A DNA stretch of 64,000 bases from Sphingopyxis sp. H050 (GCF_001468265.1 NZ_LNRZ01000002.1:62001-126000); one strand, 5' to 3'. Counted from the first letter of the stretch, positions 50,798 to 60,315 are shown. The notes: generated by a model not told the origin, from the letters alone. A program made the numbers and translations.

Positions 50798-51370
50798 ATG
50801 GAAGCCATTTTGACGTCGACCGCCGTCGTCGCGCTCGCCGAGATCGGCGACAAGACCCAGCTGCTCGCGATCCTGCTCGCGACGCGCTTCCACCGGCCGG
50901 TGCTGATCATCCTCGGCATTTTCGTCGCGACGCTCGCCAACCATGCGCTCGCGGCGCTGCTCGGCGCCTCGGCAGCGTCGTTTCTCGATAGCCCGATCTT
51001 CCGCTATGCGATCGGGCTGTCTTTCGTCGCGATGGCGGCGTGGACGCTGATCCCCGACAAATTCGAGGACGACGAGGCGCCCAAGCCGCGCTTCGGCGCG
51101 TTCCTGACCACGCTGATCGCGTTTTTCCTTGTCGAGATGGGCGACAAGACCCAGGTCGCGACCATCGCGCTCGGCGCGCAATATCACAATGTTCCGGCGG
51201 TGGCCGCGGGGACGACGATGGGCATGATGATCGCCAATGTTCCGGCGATCTTCCTCGGCCAGGAATTGCTGAAGCGCGTCGACCTCGCAAAAGTGCGAAT
51301 GGTCGCGGCAGGGCTGTTTCTTGTCATCGGATTGTGGGTGCTGACGCAGGCCGCAGGGTTGATCGGCTGA
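50798..51370 (+). CDS. UPF0016/GDT1 family manganese exporter
   Basis: A 190-residue membrane protein with six hydrophobic segments in two repeats. Each repeat has the family motif E-x-G-D-K-T-Q: ALAEIGDKTQLLAILL (about 13-28) and FLVEMGDKTQVATIAL (about 109-124). UPF0016 proteins (GDT1/TMEM165, bacterial MneA) export Mn2+ or Ca2+. The upstream Mn riboswitch strongly supports manganese export. A Pro/Glu loop separates the repeats (EDDEAPKPRFG). Confidence 0.93.
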   Translation: MEAILTSTAVVALAEIGDKTQLLAILLATRFHRPVLIILGIFVATLANHALAALLGASAASFLDSPIFRYAIGLSFVAMAAWTLIPDKFEDDEAPKPRFGAFLTTLIAFFLVEMGDKTQVATIALGAQYHNVPAVAAGTTMGMMIANVPAIFLGQELLKRVDLAKVRMVAAGLFLVIGLWVLTQAAGLIG

Positions 51371-51628
51371 CCGATTTGTCCATTCATCCTTAATGCTGCC
51401 AATTCGGCACCGTTAAACTCTGTAAAATGAGAAATTTGTTCATATTCGGTGCGCATGTTGGTCGGCGGATCAGGTTAATTCGTTGAGTCACGGTTAACTC
51501 TGGTTCGCAAGAATATTCGGTATTGAACTGACTTTTCGAGTTTTGTTTGCCGACAATCGGGACTTACTTGTGGTATAACGATGACGTACAACTCTTCTTC
51601 CAGCGCCGTTCCGAGTAAGGAAAATGGC

Positions 51629-52249
51629 ATGAGTGACCCTCGTTTCGTCAAGCCAGCGCACGAGCCCGCAATCGGATCTGAACAGGATCGCCGGGGGGGC
51701 GACCGCTACCGTACCGTGTGGCGCATCGCGAAAGTGGTGCGCGACGGGGATGTCGGATTGTGGCGGGTGCGCAATATGTCTGACCGCGGCATGATGCTCG
51801 CCGCCGACGTGCCGATCACCGTCGGCGAACATCTCGAAATCGCATTGTCCGACGCTGTTTCGGTCAAGGGCAAGGTCGTGTGGGCCGAGGGCGGACGCTG
51901 CGGCGTCGCCTTCGATCAGGAAGTCGACGTCGCCGATGTCCTGAAACGGCTTGCCGCCGAGCAGCGGGCCAGCGGTTACCGCCAGCCGCGCCTGCCGGTT
52001 CACAGCAAGGCGCAGGTCGTTACCGAAAACGGTACGAGCGACATTGAACTCGCCGACCTGTCACAGAGCGGCGCGGGCTTCGTCCACGGCGAGAATCTGG
52101 AGGTCGGCAAAGAGATCGAGCTGATTCTGGCGGGTGGCGTACGCCGCAAGGCGATCGTCCGCTGGGCGCGGGGCGGCCGCGGCGGCCTGTGGCTGACCCA
52201 GCCGCTCGACCGACACGACCTGGAAAGCATCCGCCACTTCGAGGGCTAG
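51629..52249 (+). CDS. Tandem PilZ domain protein
   Basis: A 206-residue protein with two PilZ folds. The first shows RRGGDRYRTVWRIAKV (basic c-di-GMP arginines), then RVRNMSDRGMMLAADV as the D/N-x-S-x-x-G-like motif. The second shows RLPVHSKAQVV and IELADLSQSGAGFVHGENLE. The canonical R-x3-R and D-x-S-x-x-G signatures are only partly conserved, so cyclic-di-GMP binding is uncertain. An AAGGA 7 bases upstream supports the ATG at 51629; the one at 51581 is not well placed. Its stop and the stop of the convergent gene share one CTAG. Confidence 0.8.
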   Translation: MSDPRFVKPAHEPAIGSEQDRRGGDRYRTVWRIAKVVRDGDVGLWRVRNMSDRGMMLAADVPITVGEHLEIALSDAVSVKGKVVWAEGGRCGVAFDQEVDVADVLKRLAAEQRASGYRQPRLPVHSKAQVVTENGTSDIELADLSQSGAGFVHGENLEVGKEIELILAGGVRRKAIVRWARGGRGGLWLTQPLDRHDLESIRHFEG

Positions 52250-52890
52250 GCGCCGCCGCGGATGATCTTGGCCCAAGGGTTGAGGTCGGGCTCGGCGATC
52301 TTGGTAAGCCTGTTGCGGTCGCGATGCCGGAATAAAGTGTCGCGCCCCTTCACCATCAGCATCGTGTCGGAGACATAGCTCCACGACCCGTCGTCGTGGA
52401 AGTCGATGGTCAACTCATAGCGGTCGGTGCGAAAGGCGAGGTCGAGGAAGCTCGTCGAGCAAATTCCATATTCGCTCTGCCCGCGCTCGGCTTTGACCAC
52501 GAGTCGCTTCGCATCGCGTTCGGCATGGCCCGACGCCATCGCGATCTGGCCGCGCGGGATCGCGAGCGTCTGGATGATCAGGCCGGTCGAGGCTTCATAG
52601 AGCCAATAGCCGACCTGATCGTGGAAGCTGATTTCCTCCTCGCGCGTGTTGACATGCTGGTGATAGCGCAGACCATAGAAGAGCTGCGGCCCGTTCGCCT
52701 GGGGATCGATCGGCTGCATGTCGATCCGCTCATAATAGTGGCGCGTTTCGGGGCCGTCGGCCTTGGGGTTGATGTCGATACCCCGCTGCCCCTCCCAGAC
52801 GCCCGCGAGCCGCGCGAGCGGGCCGAGATTGGCGAGCGTTTCTGGGTCGACGTTCTCGGGTTCGGTGAAGATATCCTCGGGTAGTTCCAT
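52246..52890 (-). CDS. Nitrobindin-like heme-binding beta-barrel protein
   Basis: A 214-residue soluble protein of the FABP-like/THAP4-type barrel group (nitrobindin). The family pattern LARLAGVWEGQRGIDI (about 26-41), YYERIDMQPID and LFYGLRYHQHVN, followed by FHDQVGYWLYEASTGLIIQT, is present. The strand SYVSDTMLMVKGRDTLFRHR closes the barrel. The axial histidine is probably near the C-terminal part (FRHRDRN). It could bind heme, NO or a fatty acid. It is convergent with the PilZ gene and lies 3' of aguB. Confidence 0.7.
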   Translation of the reverse strand: MELPEDIFTEPENVDPETLANLGPLARLAGVWEGQRGIDINPKADGPETRHYYERIDMQPIDPQANGPQLFYGLRYHQHVNTREEEISFHDQVGYWLYEASTGLIIQTLAIPRGQIAMASGHAERDAKRLVVKAERGQSEYGICSTSFLDLAFRTDRYELTIDFHDDGSWSYVSDTMLMVKGRDTLFRHRDRNRLTKIAEPDLNPWAKIIRGGA

Positions 52891-52911
52891 CGCTTGCCCC
52901 CTCGCTGGCGA

Positions 52912-53763
52912 TCAGATGTCTTCGATGAGCCGTCCATAGAGCTGCGGCCGGCGGTCACGGAAAAAGCCCATGCCGGCGCGGTGCTTGGCTGCGCGATCGA
53001 GGTCGATCGTCTCGATCAAGACGCCCGTTTCCGCCGCACCGAACGCCTGTGTCATATCACCCCATTCGTCGGTGATGAAGCTGTGGCCATAGAAATTGGC
53101 GTCGCCCTCGGCGCCGATGCGGTTCGCGGCGATCACCGGCATGCAGTTCGACACGGCATGGCCCTGCATCGCACGGCGCCACATGCGGCTGGTGTCGAGG
53201 TTGGCGTCATAGGGTTCGCTGCCGATTGCGGTCGGATAGAAAAGCAGTTCGGCGCCCATCAATGCCATCGCGCGCGCGCATTCGGGATACCATTGGTCCC
53301 AGCACACGCCGACCCCGATCCGCGTCCCGAACACATCCCAGACTTTGAAGCCGGTGTTGCCGGGGCGGAAATAATATTTCTCTTCATAGCCCGGGCCGTC
53401 GGGAATGTGGCTCTTGCGATAGGTCCCCATGATCGCCCCGTCGGGACCGATCATCGCGAGCGTGTTGTAATAATGCGGTCCGTCCTTCTCGAAGAAGCTG
53501 GTCGGGATCGCGACCTTCAGCTTCGCGGCCAGCGCCCGCATCGCGACGACGCTCGGGTGTTCCGCGGTCGGGCGCGCGGTTGCGAAGAGTTCCTCCTCCT
53601 CGACCTGGCAGAAATAGGGGCCTTCGAAGAGTTCGGGCGGCAGGATCACCTGCGCCCCCTTTGCCGCCGCATCTTCGACGAGCGCGGTGACGGCGTCGAT
53701 ATTCGGCTGAAGGGGACCGGGCAGGGGAAGCTGCAACGCGGCGACGGTGATGGTGCGGGTCAT
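52912..53763 (-). CDS. aguB: N-carbamoylputrescine amidase
   Basis: A 283-residue nitrilase-superfamily enzyme converting N-carbamoylputrescine to putrescine, CO2 and ammonia. The Glu-Lys-Cys triad is seen in LPPELFEGPYF, YRKSHIPDGPGYEEKYYF and GVGVCWDQWYPECAR. Substrate motifs agree with plant and bacterial AguB. It follows aguA on the same strand by 55 bases, forming the last two steps from agmatine to putrescine. Confidence 0.94.
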   Translation of the reverse strand: MTRTITVAALQLPLPGPLQPNIDAVTALVEDAAAKGAQVILPPELFEGPYFCQVEEEELFATARPTAEHPSVVAMRALAAKLKVAIPTSFFEKDGPHYYNTLAMIGPDGAIMGTYRKSHIPDGPGYEEKYYFRPGNTGFKVWDVFGTRIGVGVCWDQWYPECARAMALMGAELLFYPTAIGSEPYDANLDTSRMWRRAMQGHAVSNCMPVIAANRIGAEGDANFYGHSFITDEWGDMTQAFGAAETGVLIETIDLDRAAKHRAGMGFFRDRRPQLYGRLIEDI

Positions 53764-53818
53764 GGCCTGTCCGGTAAGCGGGAGTCGGGGCGGAATATAG
53801 GGGGCTTAGCGCCCGATG

Positions 53819-54802
53819 CTAGGCCGGAAGCTGCTGGCTCGAGCAGTGGAAGCTGCCGCCGCCGACGATGATCCCCCGCGCGGGCACCCCGACGGCGCGG
53901 CGATCGGGGAAGAGTGCGGCGAGGGTGTCGACGGCGAGCTGATCGTTCGCAACGCCATAGGTCGGCACGACAACGGTCGTATTGCCGATGTAGAAGTTCA
54001 TATAGCTCGCCGCCGCGATCTCGCCGTCCACTTCGACGCGCCCGGGCGAGGGGAGGTCGACGATCTCGACGCCGCCGAAGGCTGCGGCCCGCGCGCGCGC
54101 ATCGGCATAGATATGCGCGTTGGGATCGTCATCGCCAGCGGCGACGGGCAACGCAAGCCGCCCTTCGCCGACGAAACGCGCCAGATTGTCGACATGGCCG
54201 TCGGTGTGGTCGCCGACCAGCCCGTTGCCCAGCCACAATAGCCGCTCGATGCCGAGCGACTGGTGCAGCCGCATTTCGATATCTTCGCGCGTCAGCGCCG
54301 GGTTGCGGTTGGGGTTGAGCAGGCATTCCTCGGTCGTGACGCACAGCCCGGTGCCATCGACGTCGATCCCGCCGCCCTCGAGCACCCAGTCGAGGTGCTG
54401 CGTCGGCAGGTCCGCATGCGCCGCCAGGATCGCCCCGATTTCGCGGTCGCCGGGCATCACGAACTTGTTGCCCCACCAGTTGAAGTCGAAATTACGCGCC
54501 TCGCGCTCTGCGCCGGTGCCGACGATGATCGGGCCGGTATCGCGAAGCCAGATGTCGCCAAAGGGCGCGACGAACAACTGCACGCCCTCATCGACAAGCG
54601 TCTCGGCGATATCGGCATTGTCATGGTCGCGGACCAGAAGATGCACCGTCTCGCCGCGCCCGCCGTCGTGGACGGCGTTCGCGAAAGCCGCGACATCGCG
54701 CCGCGCCGCGTCGATCTGTCCCGCCCACTCGTCCTCGAGGTGCGGGAAACCGATCCACACGGCGTCGTGCGGCGCCCATTCGACAGGCATGCGTAGGGTC
54801 AT
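53819..54802 (-). CDS. aguA: Agmatine deiminase
   Basis: A 327-residue guanidino-modifying enzyme that yields N-carbamoylputrescine and ammonia. Motifs: MPVEWAPHDAVWIGFP, FGDIWLRDTGPIIV (Asp), WVLEGGGIDVDG (Glu), GDHTDGHVDNLARF (His/Asp) and the catalytic cysteine in GGGSFHCSSQQ at the C-terminus. The ATG at 54802 begins the conserved region and has GAGAAG upstream; an earlier ATG adds 9 residues. It pairs with aguB. Confidence 0.95.
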   Translation of the reverse strand: MTLRMPVEWAPHDAVWIGFPHLEDEWAGQIDAARRDVAAFANAVHDGGRGETVHLLVRDHDNADIAETLVDEGVQLFVAPFGDIWLRDTGPIIVGTGAEREARNFDFNWWGNKFVMPGDREIGAILAAHADLPTQHLDWVLEGGGIDVDGTGLCVTTEECLLNPNRNPALTREDIEMRLHQSLGIERLLWLGNGLVGDHTDGHVDNLARFVGEGRLALPVAAGDDDPNAHIYADARARAAAFGGVEIVDLPSPGRVEVDGEIAAASYMNFYIGNTTVVVPTYGVANDQLAVDTLAALFPDRRAVGVPARGIIVGGGSFHCSSQQLPA

Positions 54803-54832
54803 CTGACTTCTCGTTTTAAAACTAACCAAGCT

Positions 54833-54916
54833 CCGTTCGCCCTGAGCCTGTCAAAGGGCCGTTCTTTCCTTCAGCGCCGAAGAAGAACGGTGCTTCGACA
54901 AGCTCAGCACGAACGG
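54833..54916. repeat. REP-like 84-nt inverted repeat
   Basis: CCGTTCG...CCTGAGCCTGTC at the left pairs with GACAAGCTCAG...CGAACGG at the right. A further inner pair, GGCCGTTCTT and AAGAACGGTG, is enclosed. The whole folds into a long hairpin in the gap between aguA and the M28 peptidase gene. From memory, such CCGTTCG repeats are scattered through sphingomonad genomes. Confidence 0.8.
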
Positions 54917-54928
54917 CAAGGATACGCC

Positions 54929-56617
54929 TTATTTCGCCGCGGCGCGCGACTTGTCTCGGGCGGCGCGGAACTCGTCGCCTTCCACCCAGTTCGGCCATGC
55001 ATCGGTCATCGCCAGCATGCGGCCCGCGGCGTAATAGAGGCGCAGGTCCGACAGCATGCCGTTCCAGTTGGTGATCGCTTCATATTCGTCGCCGGGCGCG
55101 TGATAGCGGTTCTTCTCATAATCCTCCGACGCCTTCTTGCCGGCCTCCTTGCCGCCGTCGACCAGATCGTCGCCACTGCCGAAGTTGAACATCGGCACGC
55201 CGAGCTTCGCAAAGCTGAAATGGTCCGAGCGGTAATAGAAGCCCTTTTCGGGGGTTGGTTCGTCGACGATCACGCGCTTTTCGGCGGCGGCGATCTTCGC
55301 AAGATAAGCGTCGAGTTCGGACTTGCCGCGACCAACGACGACGATGTCCTTCGACGGGCCGACGGCGTTCAGCGCGTCCATGTTCACCCCGCCGACGATC
55401 TGCGCGAGCGGGAAAACGGGGTTTTCGGCAAAGAATTTGGAGCCGAGCAGGCCCGATTCCTCGGCCGTGACCGCCAGGAACACGACGCTGCGATCTGGCG
55501 CGCCTGCTTTCTGGAACGCCTGAGCCAGCGTCACAAGGCCCGCGATGCCGCTCGCATTGTCGACCGCGCCATTGCAGATATCGTCGCCCGCGACCGGCGT
55601 GCAGCGGCCGAGGTGATCCCAGTGGCCGGTGTAGAGCACATATTCGTCGGGACGCTTGGCGCCCGGCAGGATGCCGATGACGTTGCGCGACATCTTCTTG
55701 GCGATTTCGTTGTCGAAACCGAAGTTGGCCTTCACGCCGGTCAAGGCGACCGGTTTGAAGCCCTTCTTGCCCGCCGCGGCGCGCAGCTTGTCGAAGTCCT
55801 GACCTGCGCTGGCGAAGAGCTCCTTCGCTTTGGGCAGCTGGATCCAGCCGTTGGCGACGGTCTGGTCGGCGCCGCCGTTCTTGCTTTCGGCAAGGTACTG
55901 CGTTCCGGTGTTGCTGCTTTCGACGACGTTCCAGCCATAGGCGGCGGGTTCGGTGTCGTGGACGATGAGAACGGCGGCGGCGCCCTGGCGCGCGGCTTCT
56001 TCATATTTATACGACCAGCGGCCGTAATAGGTCATTGCGCGGCCGTTGAATTCGCCCTTGGCTTCCTTGGTCTGCCAGTCGGGATCGTTGACGAGGACGA
56101 CGACGGTCTTGCCCTTCACATCGAGCCCGGCATAGTCGTTCCAGCCCTTTTCGGGGGCGTTTATGCCGTATCCGACGAACACGACGTCGCTGTCCTTGAC
56201 CTCGGTCTTCGGCTGCACGCGATAGCTGAACGCGACATAGTCCTTGGCATATTGCGCGGTGACCGGCGTCTTGCCGCCAGTGAAGGTCAGCGGCGTGGCG
56301 TTTTTCGCGGTAATCTCGACCAGCGGCACGTCCTGCGTCCACTTGCCGTTGTTCCCGGGCTTCAGTCCCGCTTCCTCGTACTTCTTTATGATATAGGCGA
56401 CGGTCTTTTCCTCGCCCGGCGTGCCCGGGGCGCGGCCCTCATAGGCATCGGACGACAGTTCCTTGGTCACATCCTGCAGCGTCGCGAGCGACAGCTCGGG
56501 GACCTGAACGTCGGGCAGCGACGCGGCATCGGGGCCGGCCGCCTTGTCGGAGCCATTGCACGCAGCAACGGAGAGGAGGACCGCGAAGGCCGCGGCGGTT
56601 CGGGGGGTACGAAGCAT
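54929..56617 (-). CDS. M28 family metallopeptidase (lipoprotein)
   Basis: A 562-residue exported peptidase. A lipobox LLSVAACNG gives a lipid-anchored protein. A PA (protease-associated) domain is inserted (about 120-260, with VVVLVNDPDWQTKEAKGEFN). Zinc ligands of M28: TGHWDHLGRC (His/Asp), GAVDNASGIAGLVTLA (Asp), LAVTAEESGLLGSKFF (catalytic Glu pair) and the late YYRSDHFSFAKLGVP. Such enzymes are aminopeptidases that release N-terminal residues from peptides. The start at the ATG before RTPRTAAAF fits the lipoprotein signal; longer upstream frames do not. Confidence 0.92.
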   Translation of the reverse strand: MLRTPRTAAAFAVLLSVAACNGSDKAAGPDAASLPDVQVPELSLATLQDVTKELSSDAYEGRAPGTPGEEKTVAYIIKKYEEAGLKPGNNGKWTQDVPLVEITAKNATPLTFTGGKTPVTAQYAKDYVAFSYRVQPKTEVKDSDVVFVGYGINAPEKGWNDYAGLDVKGKTVVVLVNDPDWQTKEAKGEFNGRAMTYYGRWSYKYEEAARQGAAAVLIVHDTEPAAYGWNVVESSNTGTQYLAESKNGGADQTVANGWIQLPKAKELFASAGQDFDKLRAAAGKKGFKPVALTGVKANFGFDNEIAKKMSRNVIGILPGAKRPDEYVLYTGHWDHLGRCTPVAGDDICNGAVDNASGIAGLVTLAQAFQKAGAPDRSVVFLAVTAEESGLLGSKFFAENPVFPLAQIVGGVNMDALNAVGPSKDIVVVGRGKSELDAYLAKIAAAEKRVIVDEPTPEKGFYYRSDHFSFAKLGVPMFNFGSGDDLVDGGKEAGKKASEDYEKNRYHAPGDEYEAITNWNGMLSDLRLYYAAGRMLAMTDAWPNWVEGDEFRAARDKSRAAAK

Positions 56618-56798
56618 GGAATGTCCTTGGAAAGTTACATTTGCGACGACCGGGCTTCTGCCAGCCGCCGGGCGGCGATGCAAGGCGGCGCGCGAAATCG
56701 GTCCTACGGGTAATCCCGCCACTAGGGTTCCAAAATCGCTTGATAATCTTGTCGCGATGACCAGTCTGCACGCCGACACCATGCAATACGGGGGCGAG

Positions 56799-58778
56799 AT
56801 GATTAAAGGGAAGCGGGTCAGCAGAGGTATTTCGGCGCTGGCCTTTGCGATGGCTGCGGCCGCGGGCGGAGCGCAAGCGCAAGGGACCGACAATGCGGCG
56901 CGTTTCGGCGCGCTCGAATCCATCCTCGACGTCAGCCTGTCGCCAGACGGCAGCAAGTTGGCGTTTATCGATCAGGGGCCGAAGAAGACGCGGCGGCTGT
57001 TCGTCGTCGACACGGCCGAGGGGTCCGAGCCGCGCCAGATATTGGCGAGCGACGGGGGGATCTCCGGCAATCTCAGCTGGTGCGGGTGGGTCACAAACGC
57101 GCGTCTTGCCTGTCAAACCTTCACGCGCGGCGATGTCTCGGGCGATGTCCTTTCGGCGACAAATATCATCGGCATTGATGCGGCCGGCGGCAATCTGAAG
57201 CTGCTCAGCAATCGTCGGAGCCACCGGGCGCTTTACGCCGACTTGCGCGGCGGCAGCGTGATCGACTGGTCGTCGACCGACAAGGGCTCGCTGCTTATGA
57301 CGCGCACCTATGTGCCCGAGGTCGATACCGGTACGCGCATCGCCAACCGTGCCGAGGGGCTGGGCGTCGATCGGGTCGATTCGGTCACGGGCGCTGGCCG
57401 CCGTGTTGAACCCGCCAACCGCGACGCGATCTATTATCTGTCCGACGGGCACGGCAATGTCCGCATCATGGCCTCGCAATCCTGGTCGAGCAGCACCGGA
57501 CAGCTCGAACCGACGATCCGCTTTTCCTATCGCCCCAAGGAAGGGGGCGGCTGGAAGCCGCTGGCGCAGACCGACATCGTGCTGGAGGATGGCTTCGATC
57601 CTGCCGCGATCGATGCCGAGACGAATCGTGTCTATGGCTTCCAGAAGATCGACGGACGCAAGGCAGTGGTCGCCATGGCGCTCGACGGCAGCGGCGCGGT
57701 GACCCCGGTCTATGCTCATCCGTCGGTTGACGTCGACGACATTATCCGCATCGGGCGCAATGGCCGGATCGTGGGCGTTTCCTATGCGACCGACCAGCGC
57801 ACGGCGGTCATGACCGACGCGGCGATGGCGAAGATGACGAGCGCGCTGTCGAAGGCGCTTGGCGGCAAGCAAGTCGTGATCGTCGATGCTTCGGCGGACG
57901 AGAGCCGCTATCTGGTCCGCGCCGAATCCGACACCGATCCGGGCGCCTATTATCTGTTCACGCCAAAAGCCGGGGAGTTGCGCCCGTTGCTTGATTCGCG
58001 GGCGCCGCTGGTTGGAATGACCCTGTCACCTGTGAAAGCGGTGACCTATCCGGCCGCCGACGGCGCGAGGGTACCGGGCTATCTGACCCTGCCGCCCGGG
58101 CGTGTCGATGCGAAGGGCCTGCCCGCGATCGTGATGCCGCATGGCGGACCGTCGGCGCGCGACGAGTGGGGCTTCGACTGGCTGGCGCAATATTTTGCGC
58201 AGAGCGGTTATGCGGTGCTCCAGCCCAATTATCGCGGTTCGTCGGGCTATGGAGACGCCTGGTATCAGAGCAATGGTTTCCAGTCGTGGAAGCTCGCGGT
58301 CGGTGACATCAACGACGGCGGCCGCTGGCTGGTTGGGCAGGGCGCTGATCCCGCGAAGCTGTCGATCGTCGGCTGGTCCTACGGCGGCTATGCCGCGTTG
58401 CAGTCGGGGGTGCTGTCGCCCGACCTGTTCAAGGCGATCGTCGCGATCGCGCCGGTTACCGACCTGCAGCAGTTGAAGGACGAGGCGGCGCGCGAAGGGA
58501 CGGGACGGATCAACACCAAGTTCATCGGCAGCGGCCCGCATATCAGGGAAGGCTCGCCCGCCCAGAATGCCGGTGCAATCAAGGCGCCGGTGCTGATGTT
58601 CCACGGCACGTTCGACCAGAATGTCGAGCCGGCGCAGTCGCGGACGATGAAGCGCGCGCTCGATGCCGCGGGCAAGCGGGTCGAGCTGGTCGAATATCCC
58701 GAACTCGCCCACAGCCTGGAGACGAGCGAAGCGCGGATCGATATGCTGCGGAAGATTTCGGCTTTCCTGCCGCACTAA
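56799..58778 (+). CDS. S9 family prolyl oligopeptidase-like peptidase
   Basis: A 659-residue exported enzyme. A signal peptide (ISALAFAMAAAAGGAQAQ) is followed by a beta-propeller (about 30-400) and an alpha/beta-hydrolase domain with the nucleophile in IVGWSYGGYAAL (near 528), PNYRGSSGYGDAWY, the aspartate in FHGTFDQNVEPAQ and the histidine in PELAHSLET. It belongs to the dipeptidyl-peptidase/acylaminoacyl-peptidase group (S9C-like). It is divergent from the M28 peptidase, so both may serve extracellular peptide use. An ATG at 56781 is an alternative start. Confidence 0.9.
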   Translation: MIKGKRVSRGISALAFAMAAAAGGAQAQGTDNAARFGALESILDVSLSPDGSKLAFIDQGPKKTRRLFVVDTAEGSEPRQILASDGGISGNLSWCGWVTNARLACQTFTRGDVSGDVLSATNIIGIDAAGGNLKLLSNRRSHRALYADLRGGSVIDWSSTDKGSLLMTRTYVPEVDTGTRIANRAEGLGVDRVDSVTGAGRRVEPANRDAIYYLSDGHGNVRIMASQSWSSSTGQLEPTIRFSYRPKEGGGWKPLAQTDIVLEDGFDPAAIDAETNRVYGFQKIDGRKAVVAMALDGSGAVTPVYAHPSVDVDDIIRIGRNGRIVGVSYATDQRTAVMTDAAMAKMTSALSKALGGKQVVIVDASADESRYLVRAESDTDPGAYYLFTPKAGELRPLLDSRAPLVGMTLSPVKAVTYPAADGARVPGYLTLPPGRVDAKGLPAIVMPHGGPSARDEWGFDWLAQYFAQSGYAVLQPNYRGSSGYGDAWYQSNGFQSWKLAVGDINDGGRWLVGQGADPAKLSIVGWSYGGYAALQSGVLSPDLFKAIVAIAPVTDLQQLKDEAAREGTGRINTKFIGSGPHIREGSPAQNAGAIKAPVLMFHGTFDQNVEPAQSRTMKRALDAAGKRVELVEYPELAHSLETSEARIDMLRKISAFLPH

Positions 58779-58782
58779 AACA

Positions 58783-58814
58783 AAAGGGGCGGCCCGTTGC
58801 CGGACCGCCCCTTT
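58783..58814. terminator. Bidirectional terminator between the S9 peptidase gene and rpsD
   Basis: AAAGGGGCGG-CCCG pairs with CGGA-CCGCCCCTTT (14 bp, one mismatch) around a TTGC loop. An A run on one side and a T run on the other fit termination of both convergent genes. Confidence 0.75.
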
Positions 58815-58837
58815 GCATCTCGCGATGAATCGCCGGA

Positions 58838-59449
58838 TCAGCGCGAATAGAATTCGACGACCAGGTTCGGTTCCATCTTCACCGGATAGGGCACTTCGTC
58901 GAGCGTCGGAACGCGGACGTAGGTGGCCTTGGTGCCTTCGACCGACAGATATTCGGGCAGGTCGCGCTCGGGCAGGCTCTGCGCTTCGGCGACCAGCGCC
59001 ATTTCCTGGGCCTTCTTGCCGAGGGTGATTTCGTCGCCCGGCTTCACGAGGCGGCTCGCGATGTTGCACTTCACGCCGTTCACATAGACGTGGCCGTGGC
59101 TGACGAGCTGGCGCGCCGAGAAGATGGTCGGCGTGAACTTCGAGCGATAGACGACCGCGTCGAGACGGCGCTCGAGCAGGCCGATCAGGTTCTGGCCGGT
59201 GTCGCCCTTCATGCGCGACGCTTCGAAATAATTCTTCTTGAACTGCTTTTCGGTGATGTCGCCGTAATAGCCTTTCAGCTTCTGCTTCGCGCGGAGCTGG
59301 ATGCCGAAGTCCGACATCTTGCCCTTGCGGCGCTGACCGTGCTGGCCGGGGCCATATTCGCGGCGGTTGACCGGGCTCTTCGGGCGACCCCAGATGTTCT
59401 CGCCCATGCGGCGGTCGAGTTTATACTTGGCGCTCTGGCGCTTCGACAT
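58838..59449 (-). CDS. rpsD: 30S ribosomal protein S4
   Basis: A 203-residue protein with the typical [20 protein letters not shown] start, [20 protein letters not shown] and the S4 RNA-binding motif [32 protein letters not shown]. It ends VEFYSR. The S4 domain continues through [12 protein letters not shown]. The ATG at 59449 begins exactly at MSKRQ. Monocistronic here with a 5' gap of about 200 bases towards the chorismate mutase gene; S4 autoregulation leaders exist in other bacteria but none was recognised. Confidence 0.97.
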   Translation of the reverse strand: MSKRQSAKYKLDRRMGENIWGRPKSPVNRREYGPGQHGQRRKGKMSDFGIQLRAKQKLKGYYGDITEKQFKKNYFEASRMKGDTGQNLIGLLERRLDAVVYRSKFTPTIFSARQLVSHGHVYVNGVKCNIASRLVKPGDEITLGKKAQEMALVAEAQSLPERDLPEYLSVEGTKATYVRVPTLDEVPYPVKMEPNLVVEFYSR

Positions 59450-59661
59450 GCGTCGTCTCCAATTTGCTGTGTGCCGAGGGATTTCGGCAGTTCCCGGGTC
59501 GCACCATATGGGCACCAAGAAATCTCGGGCCATATGCGACCGCCGCTTCACCGGGGTGCGGGGTCCATTGCGAAGGCGCGCGGTTAGACGGGGAGGGGGA
59601 CAAAGTCAAGCGCCCAAGGGCCCGCTCGACAGAATGGAAAAAGCCGCTAAAGGCAGCGCGC

Positions 59662-59976
59662 ATGACGTCTGCCAAACTTCCCGAAGATTGCGAAACGATG
59701 GTCGAGATCCGCGCCGGGGTCGATCAGGTCGACCGCGAGCTCGTCGCGCTGCTCGTTCGCCGTTTCGGCTATATGGACGCCGCGGCGCGCATCAAGACCG
59801 ACCGCGCCAGCGTTCGCGACGAAGCGCGGAAAGCTGAGGTGCTCGACAATGTCGCACGCGAAGCCGAGGCCGCAGGACTGGATCCGGCGCGGCTGCGTGC
59901 GGTGTGGTACGAACTGGTCGAACAGTCGATCGCTTATGAGGCGACCCAGTGGGATCGCCTGCGAGCTAGTAGCTGA
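59662..59976 (+). CDS. Chorismate mutase (AroQ type)
   Basis: A 104-residue helical protein. The AroQ pattern is MVEIRAGVDQVDRELVALLV (catalytic Arg 18), RRFGYMDAAARIKTDRASVR (Arg/Lys) and DEARKAEVLDNVAREA, then AVWYELVEQSIAYEATQ (Glu/Gln). It rearranges chorismate to prephenate, for Phe/Tyr synthesis. Monofunctional and short as usual. It stops 4 bases before the convergent small exported protein gene. Confidence 0.85.
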   Translation: MTSAKLPEDCETMVEIRAGVDQVDRELVALLVRRFGYMDAAARIKTDRASVRDEARKAEVLDNVAREAEAAGLDPARLRAVWYELVEQSIAYEATQWDRLRASS

Positions 59977-59980
59977 TCGC

Positions 59981-60226
59981 TCAGTTGGTAGCGCCAGCCG
60001 ACGGCTTGTCGGCAACGGTTTGCGTCGCCTCTTCCTTTGGCTTTACGGTCTCGACGACCGTACGGCATACGCGCTTTGGGACGGCGCTGCCGGTCGATTC
60101 AATCTTTTCGCAGATCTTCTTGGGTTTTGCGGGCTTGGCCGCCGGCGCCGTAGTGGCGCGCGTATCATTTTCGGCGGTGTTCGCCGACGCTGCTGCAAGG
60201 GCAAGCGAAAAGAGCATGGACATCAT
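59981..60226 (-). CDS. Small exported protein, KPAKPKKIC family (copy 1)
   Basis: An 81-residue protein with a short signal peptide (MLFSLALAAASANTA) and the mature motif AKPAKPKKICEKIESTGSAV, then KRVCRTVVE. It shares this AKPAKPKKIC...TGS...R.C.T frame with the next gene upstream, so the two are paralogues. Two cysteines may form a disulphide in the periplasm. The tail is Lys/Glu/Ala-rich. No function is known. Confidence 0.65.
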   Translation of the reverse strand: MMSMLFSLALAAASANTAENDTRATTAPAAKPAKPKKICEKIESTGSAVPKRVCRTVVETVKPKEEATQTVADKPSAGATN

Positions 60227-60315
60227 ATCGAAAATCCCCCCGACTGAAGCCGGCGTTTCGCGGCCGAACGCCGCGATGCCGCCGTGCATCATCCGATCTC
60301 AGGTGCTTTGGTCGA

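Noticed and set aside
58838..59661. S4 autoregulatory leader upstream of rpsD
   Set aside because: No pseudoknot-like structure could be recognised; the gap looks like an ordinary 5' region.
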